NCBI GenBank assembly: GCA_031258665.1
Contig: JAIRML010000125.1
Span: 1-13,712 of the forward strand
Origin: Oscillospiraceae bacterium
Lineage (GTDB): Bacteria; Bacillota; Clostridia; Oscillospirales; UBA929
Length of the DNA: 13,712 bases
Direction of reading: 5' to 3'
In this document: positions 1 through 6,889 of the stretch, piece by piece
How the letters are laid out: each line of letters starts with the position of its first letter
Numbering within the stretch: the first letter of the stretch is position 1
Made by a program: the position numbers and the translations under genes
The notes under the pieces: generated by a model
Seen by the model: the letters and a program-made list of their open reading frames with translations, nothing else
The model's database searches: none
Told to the model about the DNA's origin: nothing

Positions 1-16
1 TCTCCGGCGTCTTGCG

Positions 17-22
17 TATAAT
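17..22 (+). promoter_or_regulatory. Putative -10 box upstream of murD
   Basis: A perfect TATAAT lies at 17-22. Its -35 box would fall at or before the left edge of the window, so only half of the promoter can be judged. Initiation near position 29 would give a murD leader of about 87 nt. That leader can fold: 64-70 (ATGGTTC) pairs with 94-100 (GAACCAT) around a smaller GCGT/ACGC hairpin. Confidence 0.45.
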
Positions 23-115
23 AGAGGGAACCGGAGCGCCTGCGCCGGATCTTTTGAAATCGTATGGTTCGCGTGTCAGACGCGCTTTTGACTGAACCAT
101 CGTTTGAGGTGAAGC

Positions 116-1525
116 ATGACTCTTTCGTTTGACGCATATTTGCGCACGCTCCGAGGCGTTTCTGTGGCGGTGCTCGGCATCGGCGTCAGCAACACGCCGC
201 TCATCCGCCTGCTGGCGGGCGCCGGCGCGTGTGTGACCGCCTGCGACCGCAAAGAGCGCGCGGCGCTGGGGCCCGCCGCGGACGAGCTCGCGGTGCTGGG
301 TGTCGGCTTGCGCTGCGGCCCCGACTATCTGGACCATCTCACACAGCGGCGCATCTACCGCACGCCGGGGATGCGCCCCGATCTGCCGGCGCTGAACGCC
401 GCCCGCGCGGGCGGCGCCGTTGTCACCTCGGAGATGGAGGACTTTCTGTCTGTCTGCCCCTGCCCCGTCATCGGCGTGACCGGCAGCGACGGAAAGACGA
501 CGACCGCCTCACTGATCGCGGAGATGCTTCACGCCGAGGGCGTGACAGTCCATTTGGGCGGGAACATCGGGCGGCCGCTGCTTGCCGACGCCGGCCGCAT
601 GGCCCCGGGGGACACGGCCGTGCTGGAGCTGTCGTCTTTTCAACTGATGACCCTGCCCACGAGCCCCGCCACGGCGGTGATCACCAATGTGACGCCGAAC
701 CATCTCGACGTCCACCTCTCAATGGAGGAGTATGTACAGGCCAAGGAAAACATCTTTCGCCACCAGGACAAAAATGGGCTGGTCGTTTTAAACGCCGACT
801 GCGCGCGCACGCGGGCCATGGCCGGGGCGGCCCCGGGGCGGACGCGCCTCTTCTCCCGAACCGCGCCGCTGCCGGAGGGCGTGTCGCTGGATGGCGGCGC
901 GCTCGTTGTCCGGGAGGACGGTCGGTGTGAACGTTTGTTTGACGCGCGGGAGATCCGCCTGCCCGGGGCGCACAATGTGGAAAATTATCTGGCGGCCTGC
1001 GCCGCGCTGTACAGGCGCGTGCGCCCGGAGACCATGGCGCGGGTCGCTCGGGATTTTGCCGGTGTACCGCACCGGATCGAGTTTGTCGCGGACGTCGGCG
1101 GCGTGCGCTGTTACAATGACTCCATCGCCTCCAGCCCCACCCGGACACTGGCTGGGCTGCGCGCCTTTGCGCAAAAGGTGATCCTCATCGCGGGTGGGTA
1201 CGACAAACACATCCCGTTTGACGACCTGGGGCCGGCGGCGGCGGCACACGTGAAGTCACTCATCCTCATCGGCGCCACAGCGGGCGCGATCCGCGCCGCC
1301 GTGGCGGGCGTACCCGGCGCGCCGCCCATCGCTGACGCAGGGGAACTCGCGCGGGCGGTGGACATGGCGTTTGCGCAGGCGGAGCCGGGCGACGTCATTC
1401 TGCTCTCGCCCGCGTGCGCTTCGTTCGATCAATTCCCCAATTTCGAAGCGCGCGGGCGCCGTTTTCAGGAGCTGGTGTTCGCCCGGGCCACGACCCACCG
1501 GACGGGAATGGAGGGACCCGCATGA
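116..1525 (+). CDS. murD: UDP-N-acetylmuramoyl-L-alanine--D-glutamate ligase (MurD)
   Basis: This cytoplasmic ligase adds D-glutamate to UDP-MurNAc-L-Ala using ATP, the second amino-acid step of peptidoglycan precursor synthesis. The 469 residues match the usual MurD length. Visible Mur-ligase motifs are the ATP loop GVTGSDGKTT (120-129), GGNIGRP (148-154), ELSSFQL (171-177), the NVTPNHLDVH segment (191-200), the YVQAK lysine (K210, the position carbamylated in the family) and a C-terminal YNDSIASSPTRT motif in the glutamate-ligase domain. The N-terminal VLGIGVSN fits the Rossmann-like UDP-binding domain. The ATG at 116 is preceded by GAGGTGA at 106-112. The stop overlaps the start of the next gene by 4 nt (ATGA), so the downstream peptidase is probably translationally coupled. 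No other mur or division genes are adjacent here. Confidence 0.96.
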   Translation: MTLSFDAYLRTLRGVSVAVLGIGVSNTPLIRLLAGAGACVTACDRKERAALGPAADELAVLGVGLRCGPDYLDHLTQRRIYRTPGMRPDLPALNAARAGGAVVTSEMEDFLSVCPCPVIGVTGSDGKTTTASLIAEMLHAEGVTVHLGGNIGRPLLADAGRMAPGDTAVLELSSFQLMTLPTSPATAVITNVTPNHLDVHLSMEEYVQAKENIFRHQDKNGLVVLNADCARTRAMAGAAPGRTRLFSRTAPLPEGVSLDGGALVVREDGRCERLFDAREIRLPGAHNVENYLAACAALYRRVRPETMARVARDFAGVPHRIEFVADVGGVRCYNDSIASSPTRTLAGLRAFAQKVILIAGGYDKHIPFDDLGPAAAAHVKSLILIGATAGAIRAAVAGVPGAPPIADAGELARAVDMAFAQAEPGDVILLSPACASFDQFPNFEARGRRFQELVFARATTHRTGMEGPA

Positions 1526-2607
1526 CAGATCTTCTCGCGGCGCTCTCGGCGCTCACCGGTCCGCCGGGACCGGCCGGGCGGGAAACCATGGCCGTGCGCG
1601 GCGCCGCGGCGCTGCTGGCCCCGCTGGTGGACAGCGTGGAGACCGACAGACTTGGCAACTTGATCGGCCGAAAACGTTTTGGCCGTCCGGGCGCGCCCCT
1701 GCTGCTGCTGGACGCCCATCTGGACGAGGTCGGCTTTGTGGTCACGGGCCGTACGCAAGGTTTCCTGCATTTTCGCACGGTGGGCGGCATCGACCCGCGC
1801 GTCCTGCCCAATCAGGCCGTGCGCCTGCTGGGCGACCCGCCCGGTCCCGGGCTCATCACCTGTTCGCCGCCCCATTTGCAGAGCGCGGACGATGTGCGCA
1901 CGACACCGGCGCAGGATCTGTTCATCGACACCGGCCTTGCGGAGGCCGAGGCGGCGCGCCGCTTTCCGGCGGGCACATTCGGTGTCTTTGAGGCGGACTG
2001 TTTCTCGCTCGGCGGCGGGCAGTGCGTCGGCCGCGCCTTGGACGACCGAGCCGGCTTTGCCGTGCTGTTGCGCGCGCTGGCCCTGTTGGGAGATGCCCCG
2101 TGCGCCGCGGACCTCGCCGTGTGCGGCAGCGTGCAAGAGGAGGCGGGGTTTCAGGGCGCGCGCGCGGCGGCCTTCGGCCTGCGGCCGGATGTCTGTATCG
2201 CAGTGGACGTGACACATGCACACACGCCGGACGCCCCGCACACGCGCACATTCGCGCCCGGCGGCGGGCCGTGTATCGGCGCGGGGCCAAACTGCGACCG
2301 GCGCCTGACGGCGGCACTGACCGCGCTGGCGCGGGCGCGGGAGATCCCCTTTCAGATTGAGGCGATGGAGGGCTCCAGCGGTACGAACGGATGGGTGCTG
2401 CAAATCGCCGGCGCGGGCGCCGCGACGGCCGTGCTGTCGATACCGCTCAAGTACATGCACACCCCCGTCGAGACGCTCCGCCTGGACGATCTGGAGAATA
2501 CCGCGCGCCTCCTCAGCGCATTCCTCTCGTCCCCGGAACTGACAGACTGCCTGCCGGCCGGCGCGGGGCCGCGGGTAAAACCAATAGAACGCGCCGGGCA
2601 GGCGTGA
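1522..2607 (+). CDS. M42 family metallo-aminopeptidase, paralogue 1 (active-site residues intact)
   Basis: Predicted cytoplasmic dinuclear-metal aminopeptidase of the M42 (TET/FrvX/glutamyl-aminopeptidase-like) family, 361 residues. M42 enzymes usually form large tetrahedral particles that trim oligopeptides. The expected residues are present: His66 in DAHLDEVGF, the Asp pair 174-175 in ALDDRAG, catalytic Glu206 and metal Glu207 in VQEEAG, Asp229 in AVDVTHA and His313 in YMHT. I chose the ATG at 1522 because it has GGAGGG at 1510-1515 and forms the 4-nt overlap with murD; an in-frame ATG at 1414 would run deep into murD and adds no conserved sequence. The next M42 gene starts 9 nt after the stop. 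Substrate specificity cannot be read from the sequence. Confidence 0.92.
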   Translation: MTDLLAALSALTGPPGPAGRETMAVRGAAALLAPLVDSVETDRLGNLIGRKRFGRPGAPLLLLDAHLDEVGFVVTGRTQGFLHFRTVGGIDPRVLPNQAVRLLGDPPGPGLITCSPPHLQSADDVRTTPAQDLFIDTGLAEAEAARRFPAGTFGVFEADCFSLGGGQCVGRALDDRAGFAVLLRALALLGDAPCAADLAVCGSVQEEAGFQGARAAAFGLRPDVCIAVDVTHAHTPDAPHTRTFAPGGGPCIGAGPNCDRRLTAALTALARAREIPFQIEAMEGSSGTNGWVLQIAGAGAATAVLSIPLKYMHTPVETLRLDDLENTARLLSAFLSSPELTDCLPAGAGPRVKPIERAGQA

Positions 2608-2616
2608 GGTGAGAAC

Positions 2617-3645
2617 ATGCTTTCATTGGTCAAGACACTCTGCGCGCTAAACGGCGTCTCCGGCTGGGAGGACGAGGTGCGCGACGCGATCCGCCGGCGG
2701 GTCGCCGCCCACGCCGATGAGATCCGCGAAGACGCGCTCGGCAACCTGATGGTCTTTCGGCGCGGGGCGCACCCGGACGGCCGGACGCTCATGCTCTGCG
2801 CCCACATGGACGAGGTGGGGTTTCTTGTCAAGCGGATCACCGACGAAGGGTACTTGCGCTTCGGCTGTATCGGCGGGTTCGACCGCCGTGTTCTCCCGGG
2901 GCGCCGTGTCTCGGTCGGGCCGGACAAATACCCGGGGGTTATCGGCCTCAAGGCCTACCACCTGCGCGACCGCGAGGGCGAAGAGAAGCCCCCGAAAGTC
3001 GAGGACCTTTACATCGATATCGGAGCAAGGGACCGGGCGGAGGCCGAGGCGATGGCCGTGCCGGGCGACGTATGCGCTTTTTACAGTCCGCCCGCGGATT
3101 TTGGGGCGGGGTTGGTCCGCGCCAAAGCGCTGGACGACCGGGCGGGCTGCGCCTGTCTGATCCAGCTCCTGACAGAGACGCGCCCGGCCCTCGACACCTG
3201 GACGGTGTTTACTGTCCAGGAGGAGGTCGGCGCCCGGGGCGCGCACGCGGCGGGCCAGGCCCTTTCTCCCAATTTCGCCGTGGTGGTGGAGAGCACCACA
3301 GCGGCTGAGCAGCCGGACCTGCCGCCGCACAAGCAGGTCTGCCATTTGGGTGGCGGCGCGGTCATCCCCGTCATGGACCGGGGCGCGGTATACGACGCGG
3401 CCCTGACGCGGCGGCTGATTGCGGCGGCTGAGGCCACCGGCGTTCCCTGGCAGTACAAAGAATTCTTGGCCGGCGGTACAGACGCGGGCGCGCTCCACCT
3501 CAGCCAATGCGGCGTGCCAACCGCCGCATTGGCCCTGCCGGTGCGTTACCTGCACAGCGCCCACTCCCTGGCGGACATCGCCGACCTCACACATCTCTAC
3601 ACCCTTTTGCGCGCATTTGTCGCGCAGCTGCCGGCACAGGCATGA
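2617..3645 (+). CDS. M42 family metallo-aminopeptidase, paralogue 2 (active-site residues intact)
   Basis: Second tandem M42 peptidase, 342 residues. Metal and catalytic positions are His63 (CAHMDEVGF), Asp173/Asp174 (ALDDRAG), Glu202/Glu203 (VQEEVG), Glu225 (VVESTTA) and His313 (YLHSAHS). Glu225 stands where paralogue 1 has Asp229; both residues occur at this site in M42 enzymes and an acidic ligand is kept. The ribosome binding site GAGGTGAG (2606-2613) overlaps the stop of paralogue 1, so the two are almost certainly co-transcribed and could co-assemble. It resembles paralogue 3 more closely than paralogue 1 does around EVGARGA and the C-terminal PVRY motif. After the stop comes a 158-nt gap containing a palindromic repeat. 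Confidence 0.93.
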   Translation: MLSLVKTLCALNGVSGWEDEVRDAIRRRVAAHADEIREDALGNLMVFRRGAHPDGRTLMLCAHMDEVGFLVKRITDEGYLRFGCIGGFDRRVLPGRRVSVGPDKYPGVIGLKAYHLRDREGEEKPPKVEDLYIDIGARDRAEAEAMAVPGDVCAFYSPPADFGAGLVRAKALDDRAGCACLIQLLTETRPALDTWTVFTVQEEVGARGAHAAGQALSPNFAVVVESTTAAEQPDLPPHKQVCHLGGGAVIPVMDRGAVYDAALTRRLIAAAEATGVPWQYKEFLAGGTDAGALHLSQCGVPTAALALPVRYLHSAHSLADIADLTHLYTLLRAFVAQLPAQA

Positions 3646-3698
3646 CACGCTTCACACGCCAACGCAGAGATGAAGTGTAAAATACTTCCAACATGGCT

Positions 3699-3764
3699 TG
3701 CCCCTGCAACCCATGACCCAAAATTCTTGTTTTTTGTTGCCGCTTCGCGGCCACAAGGTACTAT
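3699..3764 (+). repeat. Palindromic intergenic repeat, copy 1
   Basis: Copy 1 reads CCTGCAACCCA, ACCCA, ATTCTTG, a T-run, then the hairpin TTGTTGCCGC-TTC-GCGGCCACAA (3733-3755, one mismatch) and GGTAC. The same order of blocks appears on the minus strand at about 8545-8610, and a shorter version at 8617-8657. The T-run precedes the hairpin, so this is not an intrinsic terminator. It lies between M42 paralogues 2 and 3, ending about 40 nt before the start of the latter. Confidence 0.75.
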
Positions 3765-3803
3765 TTACATCGACTTGCATCGATGACGAAAGGTGGCGGT
3801 TGT

Positions 3804-4862
3804 ATGTGTATGACAGAGACGGCAGGGATGAGGGAGATCGCGAAGACCCTGCAGGCGCTGGCGGGCATCGTCGGGATATCGGGCGGCGAGGGCGATGTCG
3901 CCCGGGCGATTCTGGCGCTGGCGGCGCCTCACGCGGACGAGACCCGCATGGACGCGCTCGGCAATCTGATCGTCCGCCGGCGGGGGCCGGGTCCGCGTGT
4001 CATGTTGTCCGCCCGCATGGACACCGTCGGCCTGCTTGTCACACATGTCGACGCGGCCGGGTTCGCGCGCGTGGCCCCCGTGGGCGCACTGCCCCTCTCT
4101 CACGCACTGGGCCATGTGTTCGCACTCGCGGGCGGGAGGCGCGGCGTCCTGGCCCACGAGGGAAAGACCGCGCCGAAGGATGTCGCTTGGGAGCATTGCT
4201 ACCTCGACTTCGGCGCGGGCGACCGCGCCGGTTCGGCCCGGGTGGGGGACCGCGCCGCTTTTGCCGCGGAGAGTTTTGTGGCGAACGGCCGGATCATCTC
4301 ACCCGGTCTGAGCGGCCGCGCGGGCTGCGCGGTGCTGCTGCAAGTGCTGGCGCGGCCGCAGCCGCCGGCGTGCGATGTCTCCTTTGTGTTCACGGCGCAG
4401 GGGGTGCTCGGCGCACGCGGGGCGCGCACGGCGGCCTATGCGCTCGCGCCGGCGTGGGCCGTTTCCGTCGGCGTCTCCGAAGCCGGCGACACACCGGAAA
4501 GCGCTCACAAAAACGATGTGACACTGGGCGGCGGCGGCGCCCTCCGCGTGATGGACGACACGCTGATCACACCGGCTCCCCTGCTGCGCATCCTGGAGGA
4601 CACCGCCCGGGCACATCAGATCCCCCTCCAGCGGGCCGTGCCGCCGCAGGGCGGCTCCGACGCCGGCGCCGTTCTCATCTCCCGGTCCGGCGTCCCCGCG
4701 AGCGCCGTCGACATCCCGGTCCGGTACATGCACACGGCGGCCGAAATGGCCGGTCTGTGCGACCTTGTGTCGTGCGCCGCCCTGATCACCGCTCTGCCGC
4801 TTGCGTTTTCTTCATCTGAAAATGGGGAAAATAGGGGAAATGATTTGACAAGGCGGCTTTAG
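3804..4862 (+). CDS. Catalytically degenerate M42 peptidase paralogue 3 (probable pseudoenzyme)
   Basis: A 352-residue open frame that aligns with the two upstream M42 peptidases over its whole length, including DALGNL, GGGGALRVMD, GGSDAGAV and the C-terminal PVRYMHT. The catalytic centre is gone: the HMDEVG histidine is Arg71 (ARMDTVG), the DDRAG aspartates are Ser170-Gly171, the catalytic/metal EE pair is Gly200-Val201 (AQGVLGARGA), and the acidic ligand after it aligns with Gly224. Only the last ligand, His310, remains. No frameshift or stop is present and codon use matches its neighbours, so it is likely expressed rather than decaying; it may be a structural or regulatory subunit of a mixed M42 particle (inference). 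Start: ATG 3804 has AAGGTGG at 3790-3796 with 7-nt spacing; ATG 3783 lies before that site and ATG 3810 is also possible. Confidence 0.87.
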   Translation: MCMTETAGMREIAKTLQALAGIVGISGGEGDVARAILALAAPHADETRMDALGNLIVRRRGPGPRVMLSARMDTVGLLVTHVDAAGFARVAPVGALPLSHALGHVFALAGGRRGVLAHEGKTAPKDVAWEHCYLDFGAGDRAGSARVGDRAAFAAESFVANGRIISPGLSGRAGCAVLLQVLARPQPPACDVSFVFTAQGVLGARGARTAAYALAPAWAVSVGVSEAGDTPESAHKNDVTLGGGGALRVMDDTLITPAPLLRILEDTARAHQIPLQRAVPPQGGSDAGAVLISRSGVPASAVDIPVRYMHTAAEMAGLCDLVSCAALITALPLAFSSSENGENRGNDLTRRL

Positions 4863-4874
4863 GCGTGATATGAT
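4845..4874 (+). promoter_or_regulatory. Sigma-A type promoter for the DUF4190-like gene
   Basis: TTGACA at 4845-4850 and TATGAT at 4869-4874 are separated by 18 nt, close to the vegetative consensus. The -35 box lies inside the last codons of M42 paralogue 3. Initiation near 4882 gives a leader of about 165 nt before the GTG at 5046. The leader contains a perfect 7-bp hairpin, AACGCCG-TGCT-CGGCGTT (4970-4987), not followed directly by a T-run. Confidence 0.8.
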
Positions 4875-5045
4875 AACCACGAAACCGCAAAATCAATCCC
4901 GGAACGCAGAAAAAAGCATGGGTGCGGGTTCATACAATCGGGCGCTTCTCACAGCTGGGCACCTCCCATAACGCCGTGCTCGGCGTTGCATCCGGCAACA
5001 GTTTTTAGAGGCGTCCCATCACTCAACTCGACAGGAGGGGAGACA

Positions 5046-5669
5046 GTGGACTATTCGAACGATCCAAACAAGCAAAACAACCCCTACGGCAACCCCGAGC
5101 AGCCGCCCCAGCCGGGGCCGTCTTACCAGGAGCCGCCGCCCTATCAGGGCCAGCCTCCCTACCAAGGGCAGCCGCCGTATCAGCAGCCCCCCTACCAGAG
5201 TCAACCGCCTTACCAGGGGCAACCGCCTTACCAGGGGCAACCGCCCTATCAGGGGCAACCGCCCTATCAGGAGGCGCCGCCCTATCAGGGCCAGGCCTAT
5301 CAGCCGCCTTATCAAGATCCGGGGGCCGCGTATCCGCCCGCCTATGGCGCTTCCCAAGCGGGCCAGGCGCCGGGGCATGGCGCGGGCGTCACCTCTCTGA
5401 TCCTCGGCATCGTCGCCTTGGTCCTCGCCTGGGTCGGTTGGGTCAATATCATTGCCATCGTGATCTCCGTGATCGGTCTCATTCTGGCCATCAACGCGCG
5501 GAAACAAAACGCCGCCGTGGGCGCGCCGGGCGGCGTGGCCACAGCGGGCCTCATCTGCAATATCATCGCATTGGCGCTCTCCATCCTCGTCTTTGTGACC
5601 TGTACACTCTGCCTGGCCGCCATCGGCAGTTCCATCGATGAGATTCCTAATTTCTGGGATTATTATTGA
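5046..5669 (+). CDS. Pro/Tyr/Gln-repeat membrane protein with C-terminal DUF4190-like domain
   Basis: The 207-residue protein has two parts. Residues 1-110 are hydrophilic and low-complexity, dominated by PPYQGQ-type hexapeptides (about nine copies, residues 31-83) with variants PPYQQ, PPYQSQ and PPYQEA. Residues 113-192 hold hydrophobic helices (about 115-131, 133-149 and 168-192) with SLILGIVALV and GGVATAGLICNIIAL, the pattern of DUF4190 proteins common in Gram-positive bacteria; their function is unknown. There is no signal peptide, so the repeat part precedes the first membrane segment. The start is GTG 5046, with AGGAGGGG at 5033-5040 and 5-nt spacing; the in-frame ATG at 4986 lies upstream of this site inside a leader hairpin. 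It is flanked by its own promoter and a strong terminator, so it is probably monocistronic. Confidence 0.82.
   Translation: MDYSNDPNKQNNPYGNPEQPPQPGPSYQEPPPYQGQPPYQGQPPYQQPPYQSQPPYQGQPPYQGQPPYQGQPPYQEAPPYQGQAYQPPYQDPGAAYPPAYGASQAGQAPGHGAGVTSLILGIVALVLAWVGWVNIIAIVISVIGLILAINARKQNAAVGAPGGVATAGLICNIIALALSILVFVTCTLCLAAIGSSIDEIPNFWDYY
5136..5297 (+). repeat. In-frame tandem 18-nt repeats encoding PPYQGQ units
   Basis: Near-identical 18-nt units of the type CCGCCCTATCAGGGGCAA follow one another inside the DUF4190-like gene, several with only synonymous differences. The DNA identity suggests recent expansion and possible copy-number variation between strains. Confidence 0.85.
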
Positions 5670-5713
5670 TTTTGCTGCAAAAATATAATGAACGAGGGCC
5701 TTTATACTGAATA

Positions 5714-5749
5714 TTGTGTCATTGCCAAAGCAACGACACAAGCTTTTTT
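5714..5749 (+). terminator. Rho-independent terminator of the DUF4190-like gene
   Basis: TTGTGTC-A-TTGC (5714-5725), loop CAAA and GCAA-C-GACACAA (5730-5741) form an 11-bp stem with one internal mismatch, followed by GC and six T residues (5744-5749). It ends 45-80 nt after the upstream stop and isolates that gene from lgt. Confidence 0.92.
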
Positions 5750-5826
5750 GCAGTGGAATCCTTATTAAATCCCAGATCCGACACCCCCACTGATCCGGCG
5801 GCACTCTTTTCGGTTTCTGCAAGCAC

Positions 5827-5861
5827 CGGTTCCGTTCCGGACCATACTCCGGGCGGAACCG
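5827..5861 (+). other. Two-tier hairpin in the lgt leader
   Basis: CGGTTCCG (5827-5834) pairs with CGGAACCG (5854-5861), and CCGGA (5837-5841) with TCCGG (5848-5852) inside it. The tract after it is TGTTGTTT, only a weak terminator-like T-run. It lies 50 nt before the lgt start and could be a second terminator, an attenuator or simply a structured leader. I see no convincing promoter between 5750 and 5827. Confidence 0.5.
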
Positions 5862-5911
5862 TGTTGTTTCTCCGCCAGTTTTGCGCGCCACAGCCGCGGG
5901 AGGAGGTACAT

Positions 5912-6700
5912 ATGCATCCATTTTTCTCCCTGTTTGGGCGTCAGATCTCATCTTATGGGCTCATGGCGGTCCTCGGCGGCGCGCTGGCGGGCGCCGTGGC
6001 GCTGCCGCGCTGCCGGCGGTTCGCCTTTCCGCGGGCAGACGCCGTGAATCTCTTTGCGCTGTGCATCGTGGGCGCGCTCGCGGGGGCCAAGCTGACATTC
6101 CTGCTCACGAACATCCCGCGGGCGGTGCGCCACTGGTCTCTTGTGGTCGCGCACCCGTGGGATTCTTTCCTCGCGCTGAGCGGCGGACTGGTCTTTTACG
6201 GCGGCGTCATCGGCGGCTTTCTGGCGGCCCTGTATTATCTTCGCCGGTTCCGGCTCAATTTCGCTGCGGCGGCCGATCTGTTCGCGCCCGCCATCCCCGC
6301 CGGGCACATGCTGGGCCGGGTGGGGTGTTTTTTGGGCGGTTGCTGCTATGGCGTGGAGTCGTCATGGGGGCCTGTCTTCACCCACGCCCCGCTGTCCGAG
6401 GCCAACGGTGTGCCGCGCCTGCCGGTGCAGCTCTTCGAGGCCGCCGGCAACCTGCTGATCTGTCTGATCCTGCTGTGGTATGAGCGCCGGCCGCACACCC
6501 CGGGGCACACACTGGCGCTGTATCTTCTGCTTTACGCGCCGCTGCGGTTCATTCTGGAATTTTTCCGCGGCGATGCCGCCCGCGGTTTTGTCCTTGGGGT
6601 GTCCACGTCCCAGTGGATCAGCGCATTGCTCTTCGCGGCGGGTCTTCTCTGGCTGTCGCGGTGCGCCCGGCCGCTTTTTGCACAGTTCGGGCCGCGCTAA
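5912..6700 (+). CDS. lgt: Prolipoprotein diacylglyceryl transferase family protein (Lgt-like)
   Basis: Multi-pass membrane protein of 262 residues. Lgt transfers diacylglycerol from phosphatidylglycerol to the lipobox cysteine of prelipoproteins. Family features are GGLVFYGG (91-98, cf. GGMSFHGG), a His-Gly-Arg region (H132, G135-R136), LPVQLFE (170-176, cf. HPTQLYE), LRFILEFFRGD (211-221) and STSQWIS (231-237). The central signature is GRVGCFLGGCCYG (135-147) instead of the classical GRIGNFINGE, so the usual Asn and Glu are replaced and three cysteines gained. This matches a divergent branch of the family and makes strict Lgt activity less certain than the domain. I chose ATG 5912, which has GGGAGGAGGT at 5898-5907 and begins with an Lgt-like MHPFFSLFGRQISSYGL; upstream in-frame sequence overlaps the terminator. 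Confidence 0.85.
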   Translation: MHPFFSLFGRQISSYGLMAVLGGALAGAVALPRCRRFAFPRADAVNLFALCIVGALAGAKLTFLLTNIPRAVRHWSLVVAHPWDSFLALSGGLVFYGGVIGGFLAALYYLRRFRLNFAAAADLFAPAIPAGHMLGRVGCFLGGCCYGVESSWGPVFTHAPLSEANGVPRLPVQLFEAAGNLLICLILLWYERRPHTPGHTLALYLLLYAPLRFILEFFRGDAARGFVLGVSTSQWISALLFAAGLLWLSRCARPLFAQFGPR

Positions 6701-6788
6701 AAAGTGCTAACGCTCGTATATTGCGCCCAATTCTGACGAATACTAGGGACTGTCTGCATTCCGTTTTGACACGGCTCTCGGCCGCGCA

Positions 6789-6802
6789 CCCGGTGTACCG
6801 GG
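6789..6802 (+). other. Small GC hairpin in the lgt-spoVT gap
   Basis: CCCGGT-GT-ACCGGG forms a perfect 6-bp palindrome between lgt and spoVT. There is no T-run after it. No clear sigma-A promoter is seen in 6701-6889; a TTGACA at 6765-6770 lacks a partner. A sporulation-sigma promoter is expected for spoVT in relatives but I could not identify one with confidence. Confidence 0.3.
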
Positions 6803-6889
6803 CGCTGCGACATGACGGACAACTCGGCCGGCGGCCCATCCGTCCGGCCGGCGCGCGGACGATAAACAACATCAGGAGGGTTCCGGATC

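Noticed and set aside
1465..2460. Long minus-strand open frame opposite M42 paralogue 1 (and similar ones at 2647-3648, 3765-4196, 4299-4733)
   Set aside because: They are antisense shadows of GC-rich genes, Arg/Ala-rich, without ribosome binding sites or recognisable motifs.
3733..3755. Core hairpins of the intergenic repeat as Rho-independent terminators
   Set aside because: The T-run lies before, not after, the stem on the strand where it reads as T; on the other strand the stem is followed by A residues.
3698..4819. 373-codon + strand frame overlapping M42 paralogue 3
   Set aside because: It is an Arg/Gly-rich out-of-frame reading of the M42 gene and starts inside the intergenic repeat.
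5136..5297. Regular repeats as a CRISPR array
   Set aside because: Units are 18 nt, in frame, contiguous without unique spacers and code for PPYQGQ.
5019..5951. 310-codon minus-strand frame with RRLPLV-type repeats
   Set aside because: Its repeats are the antisense image of the PPYQGQ-coding DNA, and it runs through a strong terminator and the lgt start.
6765..6770. TTGACA as a spoVT promoter -35 box
   Set aside because: No acceptable -10 box lies 16-19 nt downstream; the region there is very GC-rich.
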